From NCBI RefSeq assembly GCF_030294945.1, contig NZ_AP018448.1:6106001-6170000 (forward strand): 64,000 nucleotides of DNA. The letters are read 5' to 3'. The first letter of the stretch is position 1. Each line of letters starts with the position of its first letter. Under the pieces are notes generated by a model. It searched no databases. It saw nothing but the letters and a program-made list of their open reading frames with translations, and had not been told where the DNA came from. Source of the stretch: Streptomyces graminofaciens (GTDB lineage Bacteria > Actinomycetota > Actinomycetes > Streptomycetales > Streptomycetaceae). Shown here piece by piece: positions 44,499-51,155 of the stretch. The translations under genes were made by a program, and so were the position numbers.

Positions 44499-44516
44499 GT
44501 TCAGCATTCGTTTATC
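44499..44516 (+). promoter_or_regulatory. direct repeats in the afsS promoter region (probable AfsR/PhoP-type site)
   Basis: Heptamers GTTCAGC (44499) and GTTTATC (44510) start 11 bases apart, the spacing used by SARP regulators and by PhoP boxes (GTTCACC-type units). The site is 8 bases after the afsR stop and 167 bases before afsS. In S. coelicolor AfsR and PhoP compete for overlapping sites upstream of afsS, so this is the expected place. The exact -10 was not identified. Confidence 0.55.
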
Positions 44517-44605
44517 TCGAACCTGCACTCTCGTACGTGTCACACCGTCGCGTCGGGGGGCAGGCGGGGTGACCAGGGGCCCGACCGGTTAGGGTGCGGC
44601 TCCGG

Positions 44606-44646
44606 ACGCCCGTCCAGCAGCCTCGGGGGAGCCACTGGACGGGCGT
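44606..44646 (+). promoter_or_regulatory. 12-bp hairpin in the afsR-afsS intergenic/leader region
   Basis: Arms ACGCCCGTCCAG (44606-44617) and CTGGACGGGCGT (44635-44646) with a 17-base loop, followed by TTTCC. It ends 36 bases before the afsS start. It may end afsR transcripts or, if the promoter is upstream, form an attenuator-like structure in the afsS leader. Confidence 0.6.
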
Positions 44647-44682
44647 TTCCTCACTCGTCCCCATGAGCGAAAGAGTCGAACG

Positions 44683-44916
44683 ATGAGCGAGCAGAAGAAC
44701 ACCACGGGGGCACCGCCGGCGCACGACACGTCCGCGGAGAAGCCCATCACCATGGCGGACCGCCCGATGCCCACACCGCCGGCGCCGGACCCGGAGATGG
44801 TCACCATGGCGGACCGCCCGATGCCCGCCCCGCCGGCGCCGGACCCGGACGAGATCACCACGATGGCGGACCGCCCGATGCCCGCCCCGCCCGCCCTGGG
44901 CCTGGACAACAAGTAG
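44683..44916 (+). CDS. afsS: AfsS-like small regulatory protein with three repeats
   Basis: 77 residues from ATG 44683. After a 22-residue leader the protein consists of three repeats: TMADRPMPTPPAPDPEM, TMADRPMPAPPAPDPDE and TMADRPMPAPPALG. S. coelicolor AfsS (63 aa) likewise has repeats of the form TxxDNHMPxPP and lies next to afsR. The protein has no known fold; AfsS raises antibiotic production when activated by AfsR. The repeat core ADRPMP, instead of DNHMP, is a lineage variation. A 7-codon open frame (44663-44686) overlaps its start as ATGA. No classical ribosome binding site is present before it. Confidence 0.85.
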   Translation: MSEQKNTTGAPPAHDTSAEKPITMADRPMPTPPAPDPEMVTMADRPMPAPPAPDPDEITTMADRPMPAPPALGLDNK

Positions 44917-45015
44917 GTCGACAGACCACATCCCGGACGGGGGTCGGCCGCGGTGGCACGGAGGGGGAGCCACCGCGGCCGAGGTGTGTCCCGGGAATGC
45001 CGCAGAAGGGTCAGG

Positions 45016-45393
45016 ATGATCGCAGAGCACATCGAGCCGGGTGAGCCTCTCACCCCACGGCCCGAGCGGACACCCGCCGCCCTGCGCATGGCTCTGGCTC
45101 AGGTGGCTCCGCACCGGCTGGCCGAGATGGAGCGGCAGAAGGACGAGGCCATCACGCTCGCGGCACGCGCCCGCAGCCTCGGCCCCATCACCCAGTTCCT
45201 CGAAACGTGGGCTGTGGCGATCGAGATCGCGAGGATTCCCTGCTCCGCCGCCCGACTGCGCGCGGCGGAGTACACGGCGCGGACCGTCGACCACGACCAT
45301 CCGGCCTGGCGTGGAGCCATGGACGAGATCCGCGATCTGCACACCACCGCCCGGGAGTCGCTCACTTCTCAGGTCACCGCCCCGCCGGGCTGA
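45016..45393 (+). CDS. DUF6247-like hypothetical protein, 125 aa
   Basis: ATG 45016 with GAAGGGTCAGG just upstream. The protein is soluble and helical: PAALRMALAQVAPHRLAEMER, FLETWAVAIEIARIP and AARLRAAEYTARTV. This sequence pattern matches DUF6247, a short Streptomyces family of unknown function often found near regulatory or toxin-like genes. The last 20 bases overlap the 3' end of the convergent acyl-CoA ligase gene. It might be co-transcribed with afsS (99-base gap), but nothing links the functions directly. Confidence 0.72.
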   Translation: MIAEHIEPGEPLTPRPERTPAALRMALAQVAPHRLAEMERQKDEAITLAARARSLGPITQFLETWAVAIEIARIPCSAARLRAAEYTARTVDHDHPAWRGAMDEIRDLHTTARESLTSQVTAPPG

Positions 45394-47044
45394 CGCCCCG
45401 CCGCAGTTCCCCCTTCACCACCTTCCCGCTCGCGTTCCGCGGCAGCTCCCCCACGAACTCCACCGCCCTCGGCACCTTGTAGTTCGCCATCTCCCGTCGG
45501 GCCCAGGCGATCAGGTCGTCGGCGGTCAGGGTCGCGTCGGGGCGGCGTACGACGTACGCCTTGCCGACCTCGCCGAGGCGGGCGTCCGGGACGCCGATGA
45601 CCGCGACGTCCGCGACCTCGGGGTGGAGGCCGATGAGTTGCTCGATCTCGGCGGGGTAGGCGTTGAAGCCGCCGACGATGAAGAGGTCCTTGATGCGGTC
45701 GGTGATGCGGAGGTTGCCGTCGGCGTCCAGTACGCCGACGTCGCCCGTGCGCAGCCAGCCGTCCTCCGTCACCGTCCGCGCGGTCGCGTCGGGGTCCTCG
45801 AAGTAGCCGGGCATGACGTTGAAGCCATGGACCCACACCTCCCCCTGCACTCCGGCGGGCAGCGGCGTGCCCGAGGGGCTCACCACCTCGACCTCCGTAC
45901 CGGGGATCGCGCGTCCGGACGTCGACGCGATCACCGACGGTTCGTCGCCGCGCCGGCACATCGTGACGATGCCGCTGGCCTCGGACAGGCCGTACGCCGT
46001 CAGGACGGTGGCCACCCGCAGCTCCGCCCGCAGGCGCTCCACCAGCTGGAGGGGGACGACCGCCGCGCCCGTCACCACCAGGCGCAGGGTGGAGAGGTCG
46101 TAGTCGTCGCGCGCCGGGTGGTCCAGGAGCGACTGGTGGAGCGTGGGCGGGCCGGGGAGTACCGAGATCCGCTCCGCGGCCACGTTCGCCAGGGCCGTCG
46201 CCACGTTGAACACCGGCTGCGGGATGATCGTCGCCCCGCGCATCAGACAGGCGATCACGCCCGCCTTGTAGCCGAAGGTGTGGAAGAAGGGGTTGACGAC
46301 GAGGTAGCGGTCGCCCTGCCTGAGGCCCGCCAGGTCGCTCCACACCTCGTACGCGCGGAGTGTCTGCGCGTGGGTGATCACCGCGCCCTTGGGGCGGCCG
46401 GTGGTCCCCGAGGTGAAGATGATGTCCGAGGGGGAGTCGCCGGTCAGCGCGGCCGAGCGTGCCCGCACCTCCCCCGCCGCCACCCCGTCGCCGCTCGCCA
46501 GGAAGTCCTTCCAGGTGCGGAAGTCGGCGGGGGCGTCGTCGGAGAGCACGACCACCTGCTCCAGGTGCGGCAGCCCGGGCAGCGGACCCGTCGCGACCGG
46601 GCCGCCCGCCGCCGGATGGCGCAGGCGTCCGCCGTCCGCCCCCGCCGCCCGCCGCAGCGACGCCACGTACGACGTCCCCAGGAACGTGCCGGTGACGAAG
46701 AGCAGCCGCGCCCGGCTGCGCGCCAGTACGTCCGCCGCCTCGGCGCCCTTGAAGCGGGTGTTGAGCGGCACCAGCACCGCCCCGGCCGTCACCGCGCCCA
46801 GCGCCGAGACGATCCACTCCAGCGAGTTCGGCGCCCAGACGCCGACCCGGTCGCCCACCCGGACGCCGTTCGCCACACAGGCCGCCGCCGCCCGCTCCAC
46901 GCGGGCGCCCAGCTCCGCGTACGACACCCGCGTACGGCCGTCCACCACCGCCTCGACGTCGGCGTACCGCTCGGCCGCCGAGCGGACCAGCCCGGGGACG
47001 GTCCCCCACGCCACGTCACCGCGCACATCGAAGTCACCGCGCAC
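45374..47044 (-). CDS. FadD3-like fatty-acyl/steroid-acid CoA ligase
   Basis: 556 residues from GTG 47044, which has GGAGGG 6 bases upstream. It is a complete AMP-binding adenylate-forming enzyme: DIIFTSGTTGRPKGAVITHA (P-loop), GLSEASGIVT, GWLRTGDVGVLDADGNLRI and PRNASGKVVKGELR (catalytic Lys). The architecture fits FadD3-type ligases, which convert a carboxylate plus ATP and CoA into acyl-CoA. It is divergent from the thiolase-DUF35-hydratase genes, with two CTGAC-N5-GTCAG operators between them, so the whole set is probably induced together to activate and degrade a common acid. Confidence 0.92.
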   Translation of the reverse strand: MRGDFDVRGDVAWGTVPGLVRSAAERYADVEAVVDGRTRVSYAELGARVERAAAACVANGVRVGDRVGVWAPNSLEWIVSALGAVTAGAVLVPLNTRFKGAEAADVLARSRARLLFVTGTFLGTSYVASLRRAAGADGGRLRHPAAGGPVATGPLPGLPHLEQVVVLSDDAPADFRTWKDFLASGDGVAAGEVRARSAALTGDSPSDIIFTSGTTGRPKGAVITHAQTLRAYEVWSDLAGLRQGDRYLVVNPFFHTFGYKAGVIACLMRGATIIPQPVFNVATALANVAAERISVLPGPPTLHQSLLDHPARDDYDLSTLRLVVTGAAVVPLQLVERLRAELRVATVLTAYGLSEASGIVTMCRRGDEPSVIASTSGRAIPGTEVEVVSPSGTPLPAGVQGEVWVHGFNVMPGYFEDPDATARTVTEDGWLRTGDVGVLDADGNLRITDRIKDLFIVGGFNAYPAEIEQLIGLHPEVADVAVIGVPDARLGEVGKAYVVRRPDATLTADDLIAWARREMANYKVPRAVEFVGELPRNASGKVVKGELRRGVSPAGR

Positions 47045-47072
47045 AGCAGCCCTCCGTACCGAGAACCAGTAG

Positions 47073-47087
47073 CTGACTACCCGTCAG
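47073..47087. promoter_or_regulatory. operator-like palindrome CTGAC-N5-GTCAG, site 6
   Basis: CTGACTACCCGTCAG, 28 bases upstream of the acyl-CoA ligase start (47044) in the divergent promoter region. Confidence 0.72.
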
Positions 47088-47099
47088 ATTAGCTGTACC

Positions 47100-47114
47100 C
47101 TGACGGACTGTCAG
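47100..47114. promoter_or_regulatory. operator-like palindrome CTGAC-N5-GTCAG, site 7
   Basis: CTGACGGACTGTCAG, 37 bases upstream of the thiolase-like gene's start (47152). It is 27 bases from site 6 (start to start), so one repressor could cover both divergent promoters. Confidence 0.72.
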
Positions 47115-47151
47115 CAGCCCGCAAGCCCCCCACCGTGCGGAGGTGTGCCCC

Positions 47152-48300
47152 ATGGCCGTGCTCAAGGACGCGACCGCGATCGTCGGCATCGGGCAGACCC
47201 CCTTCGCCAAGCGACTCCCGCAATCGGAGCGGGCGTTGGCGTGCCGGGCGATCCTCGCCGCGCTGGACGACGCCGGGATCGCGCCGGGCGAGGTCGACGC
47301 GCTGGCCTCGTACACGATGGAGGAGACCGACGAGGTCGAGGTCGCCAAGGCGCTCGGCCTCGGCGACCTCACCTTCTTCAGCAAGGTCGGCTACGGCGGC
47401 GGCGGTTCCTGCGCCACGGTCGCGCATCTCGCCGCCGCGATCGCCTCCGGCCAGGCCACGGTCGGCGTCGCCTGGCGGTCCCGCAAACGCGGCTCGGGCC
47501 CCCGCCCGTGGAAGAACACCACGGCACAACTCCCCACCCCCGCGCAGTGGACCCGCCCCTTCGGCCTGCTCCGCCCCGCCGACGAGATAGCCATGCTCAC
47601 CCGCCGCTATCTCCACGAGTACGGCGCCACCCGCGACCACCTCTTCAACGTCGCCCTCGCCTGCCGCAACCGCGCCAACCAGAACCCGGCGGCGATCATG
47701 TACGACCGCCCGCTGACCCGCGAGATGTACATGACGTCGCGCTGGATCAGCGAGCCCCTCTGCCTCTTCGACAACTGCCTGGAGACGGACGGCGCGCTGG
47801 CCTGCGTCCTGGTGTCGGCGGAACGCGCCCGGGACTGCCGCCGACCGCCCGTCTACGTCCACTCCGCCGCCCAGGGCCTGCCCGCCCAGCACCACGGCAT
47901 GGTCAACTACTGGAACGACGACCCGCTGACGGGCCCCGCCTGGACCGCCGCCCGCCACCTCTGGAAGCACGCGGACGTGACCCCCGACGACATCGACGTC
48001 GCCCAGATCTACGACGCGTTCACCCCCCTCATCCCGCTCTCCCTGGAGGGCTACGGCTTCTGCGGCCGTGGCGAGGGCGGCTCGTTCACGGAGGGCGGCG
48101 CCCTGGAGATCGGTGGCCGCCTGCCCCTCAACACCTCCGGGGGCGGCCTCAGCGAGGCGTACGTGCACGGCTTCAACCTGATCACCGAGGGCGTGCGGCA
48201 GCTGCGGGGGACGAGTACGGCGCAGGTGCCGGGAGCGGCGACATGCCTGGTCACGGCAGGCGAAGGCGTACCGACATCGGCCCTGCTGCTGCGGAACTGA
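47152..48300 (+). CDS. thiolase-fold lipid-transfer protein
   Basis: 382 residues from ATG 47152 behind GGAGGT. The thiolase/SCP-x-like fold is seen in TAIVGIGQTPFAKRLP, ACRAILAALDDAGIAPGEVD, GGGGSCATVAHLAAAIASGQA (Cys/nucleophile region) and NTSGGGLSEAYVHGFNLI (catalytic His). These 'lipid-transfer' thiolases are commonly encoded next to a DUF35 protein and act in aldol or Claisen-type cleavage of acyl-CoA in steroid and other catabolism. The DUF35 partner is the next gene (14-base gap), matching that pairing. Confidence 0.9.
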   Translation: MAVLKDATAIVGIGQTPFAKRLPQSERALACRAILAALDDAGIAPGEVDALASYTMEETDEVEVAKALGLGDLTFFSKVGYGGGGSCATVAHLAAAIASGQATVGVAWRSRKRGSGPRPWKNTTAQLPTPAQWTRPFGLLRPADEIAMLTRRYLHEYGATRDHLFNVALACRNRANQNPAAIMYDRPLTREMYMTSRWISEPLCLFDNCLETDGALACVLVSAERARDCRRPPVYVHSAAQGLPAQHHGMVNYWNDDPLTGPAWTAARHLWKHADVTPDDIDVAQIYDAFTPLIPLSLEGYGFCGRGEGGSFTEGGALEIGGRLPLNTSGGGLSEAYVHGFNLITEGVRQLRGTSTAQVPGAATCLVTAGEGVPTSALLLRN

Positions 48301-48314
48301 GGAGTTGAGCAAGG

Positions 48315-48731
48315 ATGCTGACCCCTGTCGCGGACGACGACGGCGCCCCCTTCTGGGAGTACGCCGCCCGAGGCGAACTGCGCGTCCAGGCGTGCGCCGA
48401 CTGCGGCGAACTCCGCTTCCCGCCCCGCCCCTGCTGCCCGCACTGCCAGTCCTTCGGCAGCGAATGGCGCGAGCTGAGCGGCCGGGGCCGGGTGTGGTCG
48501 TACGTCGTCCCGCACCCGCCCCTCCTGCCCGACTACGCCGAGCAGGCCCCGTACAACGTGATCCTCGTCGAACTGGCCGAGGCACCGCGCATACGGCTGG
48601 TCGGCAACCTGGTGAGCGAGGCGGGCGCCCGCCTGGACTCGGTCCCGCCCGAGCGGATCCGGATCGGGGCGAGGGTGCGGGCGGTGTTCACGCCCGAGGG
48701 TCTGCCGCAGTGGGTGCTGGAGCGCCCATGA
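48315..48731 (+). CDS. DUF35 OB-fold zinc-ribbon protein (thiolase partner)
   Basis: 138 residues from ATG 48315, with the ribosome-binding-site-like GAGCAAGG just upstream. The N-terminal zinc ribbon has two CxxC pairs (QACADCGELRFPPRPCCPHC), followed by an OB fold (LSGRGRVWSYVVPHPP, GARVRAVFTPEG). Such proteins bind acyl-CoA and assist the neighbouring thiolase or hydratase, as ChsH2-type domains do in steroid side-chain degradation. It overlaps the following enoyl-CoA hydratase by 4 bases (ATGA), a sign of translational coupling. Confidence 0.9.
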   Translation: MLTPVADDDGAPFWEYAARGELRVQACADCGELRFPPRPCCPHCQSFGSEWRELSGRGRVWSYVVPHPPLLPDYAEQAPYNVILVELAEAPRIRLVGNLVSEAGARLDSVPPERIRIGARVRAVFTPEGLPQWVLERP

Positions 48732-49498
48732 GCCTGCGCACGGTGACGGACAAGGACACGGGCGTCGCGGTGATCACGCTGGACCGCCCGTCGAAACTGA
48801 ACGCGATAGACGTGGAGACGGCGGGGCAACTGTCCTCTCTGTGGCGGGAGTTGAGGTTCGACGACACCGTACGGGCGGTCGTGCTGACGGGCGCCGGCGG
48901 GCGGGCGTTCTGCACGGGACTGGACCGCGACGCGCACGTCCCCCAGCCGAACTCCCCGTACGCGATCGACGACCCCCTCCTGAGGATCGGCCCGAAGTCG
49001 AACGACCTGTGGAAGCCGGTGATCGCCGCCGTGAACGGCATGGCGTGCGGCGGAGCCTTCTACCTGCTGGGCGAGTCGGAGTTCGTCGTCGCCGACTCCT
49101 CCGCCACGTTCTTCGACCCGCACACCACCTACGGGATGGTCAGCGCCTTCGAGTCGGTGCTGATGGCCCAGCGGATGCCGTCCGGAGAGGCGACACGGAT
49201 GGCGCTGATGGGCACCGCCGAGCGGATGTCGGCGGGGCGGGCGTACGAGGTGGGGCTGGTGTCGGAGGTGACGGCCCCCGGAGAGGCGGTGCCCGCCGCC
49301 GTACGCTGCGCCGAGGTGATCGCCGCGTGCCCGCCGGAGGCCGTCCAGGGCACGGTCCGCGCCTGCTGGGCGGCCCAGGAGGCGGCACGCACGCACGCCC
49401 TCGCGTACGCGCCGCACCTGGTGTCGCTGGGCAACCTGCCGGACGAACGCCAGGCGGAGCTGTTCACGGGCAGGAGGCCGGGGTTCCGGACGCGTTAG
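48728..49498 (+). CDS. enoyl-CoA hydratase/isomerase family protein
   Basis: 256 residues from ATG 48728. The crotonase fold is clear: AVITLDRPSKLNAID, VVLTGAGGRAFCTGLDRDAH (oxyanion loop), KPVIAAVNGMACGGAFYLLGESEFVV (GGG loop) and FFDPHTTYGMV, where Glu positions normally used for hydration are partly replaced (SATFFDPH). It probably adds water to, or isomerises, an enoyl-CoA. Last gene of the thiolase-DUF35-ECH operon; a non-coding gap follows before the Ser-rich protein genes on the other strand. Confidence 0.9.
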   Translation: MSLRTVTDKDTGVAVITLDRPSKLNAIDVETAGQLSSLWRELRFDDTVRAVVLTGAGGRAFCTGLDRDAHVPQPNSPYAIDDPLLRIGPKSNDLWKPVIAAVNGMACGGAFYLLGESEFVVADSSATFFDPHTTYGMVSAFESVLMAQRMPSGEATRMALMGTAERMSAGRAYEVGLVSEVTAPGEAVPAAVRCAEVIAACPPEAVQGTVRACWAAQEAARTHALAYAPHLVSLGNLPDERQAELFTGRRPGFRTR

Positions 49499-49520
49499 GG
49501 CCTGTCCGGCGGATCAGCCC

Positions 49521-50087
49521 CTAGTCCATGGGCATGAGGTTGATGTTGTCCAACTTGCAGCTGCCGCTCTGCGTCGTGAAGCCGTCGTCGCCGGCCGGGT
49601 TCTCGGGCGCGCCGATGTCGACGGTGTCGGAGGCACCGGGGGCGACGGACGCGATGCCGCTGTTCTCGGCGGTGTAGAACTCCTTGCCGTCGGCGTCCTT
49701 GAAGTCGACCTCGAAGACGTAGCTGTACGTCGTGGTCGCGCTGCTGTTGGTGGCGCGGACGTGGGCGACGAGGCCGCTCGACCCGTACTCGCAGGACTCG
49801 ATCTTCAGGTCCTTGGCGGCGCGCTTGGAGCTGGACGAGCCGCTGGAGGAGCCGGTCGTGCCGGTGGTGGTGGTGGTGGTAGTGGTGGTGCCGCCGTCCG
49901 ACCCGGAGCCGGAGCCGGTGTCGTCCTTGCCGACGTCGGAGCCGCCGCCGCTGCTGCTCGAACTGGAGGAGCTGGACGAGCTGGACGAGGAGGAGCCACA
50001 GCTGCCGCCGTGGGAGCCGCGGGCTCCGGTGAGGGCGACGACGGCGATCCCGAAGACGGCGACGGCCCGGACATGGCGAGACTTCAC
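49521..50087 (-). CDS. Ser/Thr-rich secreted protein
   Basis: 188 residues from ATG 50087. The signal-like N-terminus (KSRHVRAVAVFGIAVVALTG) is followed by a long Ser-run (15 consecutive Ser), Gly/Asp-rich stretches and nine consecutive Thr. A folded C-terminal domain of about 95 residues then follows, containing AAKDLKIESCEYGSSGLVAHV and KDADGKEFYTAEN, with Cys in ESCEY and GSCKL that could pair. It is a paralogue of the gene at 50247. Domain type resembles small extracellular beta-sandwich (FxLYD-like) proteins, but I cannot assign a function. Confidence 0.75.
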   Translation of the reverse strand: MKSRHVRAVAVFGIAVVALTGARGSHGGSCGSSSSSSSSSSSSSSSGGGSDVGKDDTGSGSGSDGGTTTTTTTTTGTTGSSSGSSSSKRAAKDLKIESCEYGSSGLVAHVRATNSSATTTYSYVFEVDFKDADGKEFYTAENSGIASVAPGASDTVDIGAPENPAGDDGFTTQSGSCKLDNINLMPMD

Positions 50088-50210
50088 GTGTGTTCAACCC
50101 CCGTTGAAGAGTGCCGAGTTCACATCACGACCGCAAACACTGCGGCGGAGACTGGCAGGTGCACGACACCCTAACAGCGTTCGCGCAAGCCACGAACTCC
50201 ATCGACCCGG

Positions 50211-50255
50211 CTCGACTCGGCTCGGCTCGGCTCGGCTCGGCTCAGCTCAGCTCTG
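50211..50255. repeat. 5-bp tandem repeat (CTCGG)n overlapping a stop codon
   Basis: Nine consecutive 5-bp units of the form CTCGG/CTCGA/CTCAG/CTCTG; the five perfect CTCGG copies lie at 50216-50240. The array includes the TGA stop of the paralogue at 50247 and part of the intergenic region. It is a likely slippage hotspot. Confidence 0.8.
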
Positions 50256-50828
50256 CGGGGCGTTCTCCTCGACCTCGCAGTGGTCGATCAGCTTCAGCCG
50301 ACGCAGGTCGTCGACCTCGATCTTCGCGGTCACCTTGTCCTTCGCGGGCACCTCGATGCTGTCGACCTTGCCCATGGACTTCGTACCGCCCGCCTCCTCG
50401 AACAAGACGGCGACGTCGAAGGAGGCGTCGACGGCGTTGGGGTTCCGCACCTCGACGGTCGCGTACGGGGCCTTGACGGTGGCACAGCTGATCAGCTTGA
50501 CGTGGGCGTCCTGTAGGGCGTCGGCGGTGGGTTCGCCGTAGGAGTCGCTGTCGTCGTAGGAGTCGTTGCCGTCGTACGAGTCGTCGTCATCGTCGTCGCT
50601 CTTGCCCAGCCCGGAGGTGGTGCCCCCAGACGACGAGGAGGACGAATCATGATCCTGAGAGGAGGAGCTGCACCCGCCCCCACCACTCCCGTCACCGCTA
50701 CCACCACTGCTGCCGCTACTGCTCGTACCGCCATGCCCCTTGCCGGACGAGAACCCCGTCAGGGCGAGCACGACCACCGCTATGACCGACGCGAACTTCA
50801 GTCCACGCCCCCGTGTTTGCATGCGCAT
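50247..50828 (-). CDS. Ser/Asp-rich secreted protein, paralogue of the gene at 49521
   Basis: 193 residues from ATG 50828 with AAGGTG upstream. Order of parts: signal-like hydrophobic stretch (FASVIAVVVLALTG), Ser/Gly/Asp low-complexity region with a CSSSS segment, acidic DDDDDDSYDGNDSYDDSD, then a C-terminal beta-domain (TVEVRNPNAVDASFDVAVLFEEAGG) with LISCATV and DHCEVEE cysteines. The C-terminal domain resembles that of the neighbour (same two-Cys layout), so the pair arose by duplication. Both face away from the iol operon. Function not known. Confidence 0.75.
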   Translation of the reverse strand: MRMQTRGRGLKFASVIAVVVLALTGFSSGKGHGGTSSSGSSGGSGDGSGGGGCSSSSQDHDSSSSSSGGTTSGLGKSDDDDDDSYDGNDSYDDSDSYGEPTADALQDAHVKLISCATVKAPYATVEVRNPNAVDASFDVAVLFEEAGGTKSMGKVDSIEVPAKDKVTAKIEVDDLRRLKLIDHCEVEENAPQS

Positions 50829-51036
50829 GCCCACACCTTAGCCACCACCGGCATCCGTGGCAGCGGAGAGCAGGACGTCGTACCCGAGCCGTTCGACCTC
50901 GGGAGCCGGGCGGCGTTGTCGGGCCGGTAGCCGATCTCGTCGGCGCCACGCAGGACGCGGCCGACGCATCCACCAGCGCACCCACCCTTCGGCGCGCCGA
51001 ACCCCACGCCTGTCACAAATCTCCCGGCACAAGCTA

Positions 51037-51100
51037 TTGACATGACATTTGGACAGGGCTCATCGTACTCATCTAGCGCGCGCTAGTAGCGCGCGCCAGG
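51037..51100 (+). promoter_or_regulatory. promoter and operator region of the inositol operon
   Basis: TTGACA at 51037-51042 (-35 like) is followed about 30 bases later by the perfect palindrome CTAGCGCGCGCTAG (51073-51086) and an adjoining TAGCGCGCG half-site. The palindrome begins 36 bases after the start of TTGACA, where a repressor would overlap the transcription start of iolC (start 51156). The ABC-transporter promoter at 60374 has the same layout. Confidence 0.68.
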
Positions 51101-51155
51101 AAAAGTCATCCTCCGATGAAGTGCCCGGTGTCCCCGGAGCGAAGGGAATCCCCCA

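Noticed and set aside
44683..44916. RiPP precursor peptide with three core repeats
   Set aside because: No modification enzyme is nearby, and the position after an AfsR-type gene with MPxPP repeats fits AfsS better.
45374..49498. Canonical cholesterol (KstR2-type) catabolic cluster
   Set aside because: No ring-degradation genes are visible, and the palindrome here (CTGAC-N5-GTCAG) does not look like the KstR2-type operator as I recall it.
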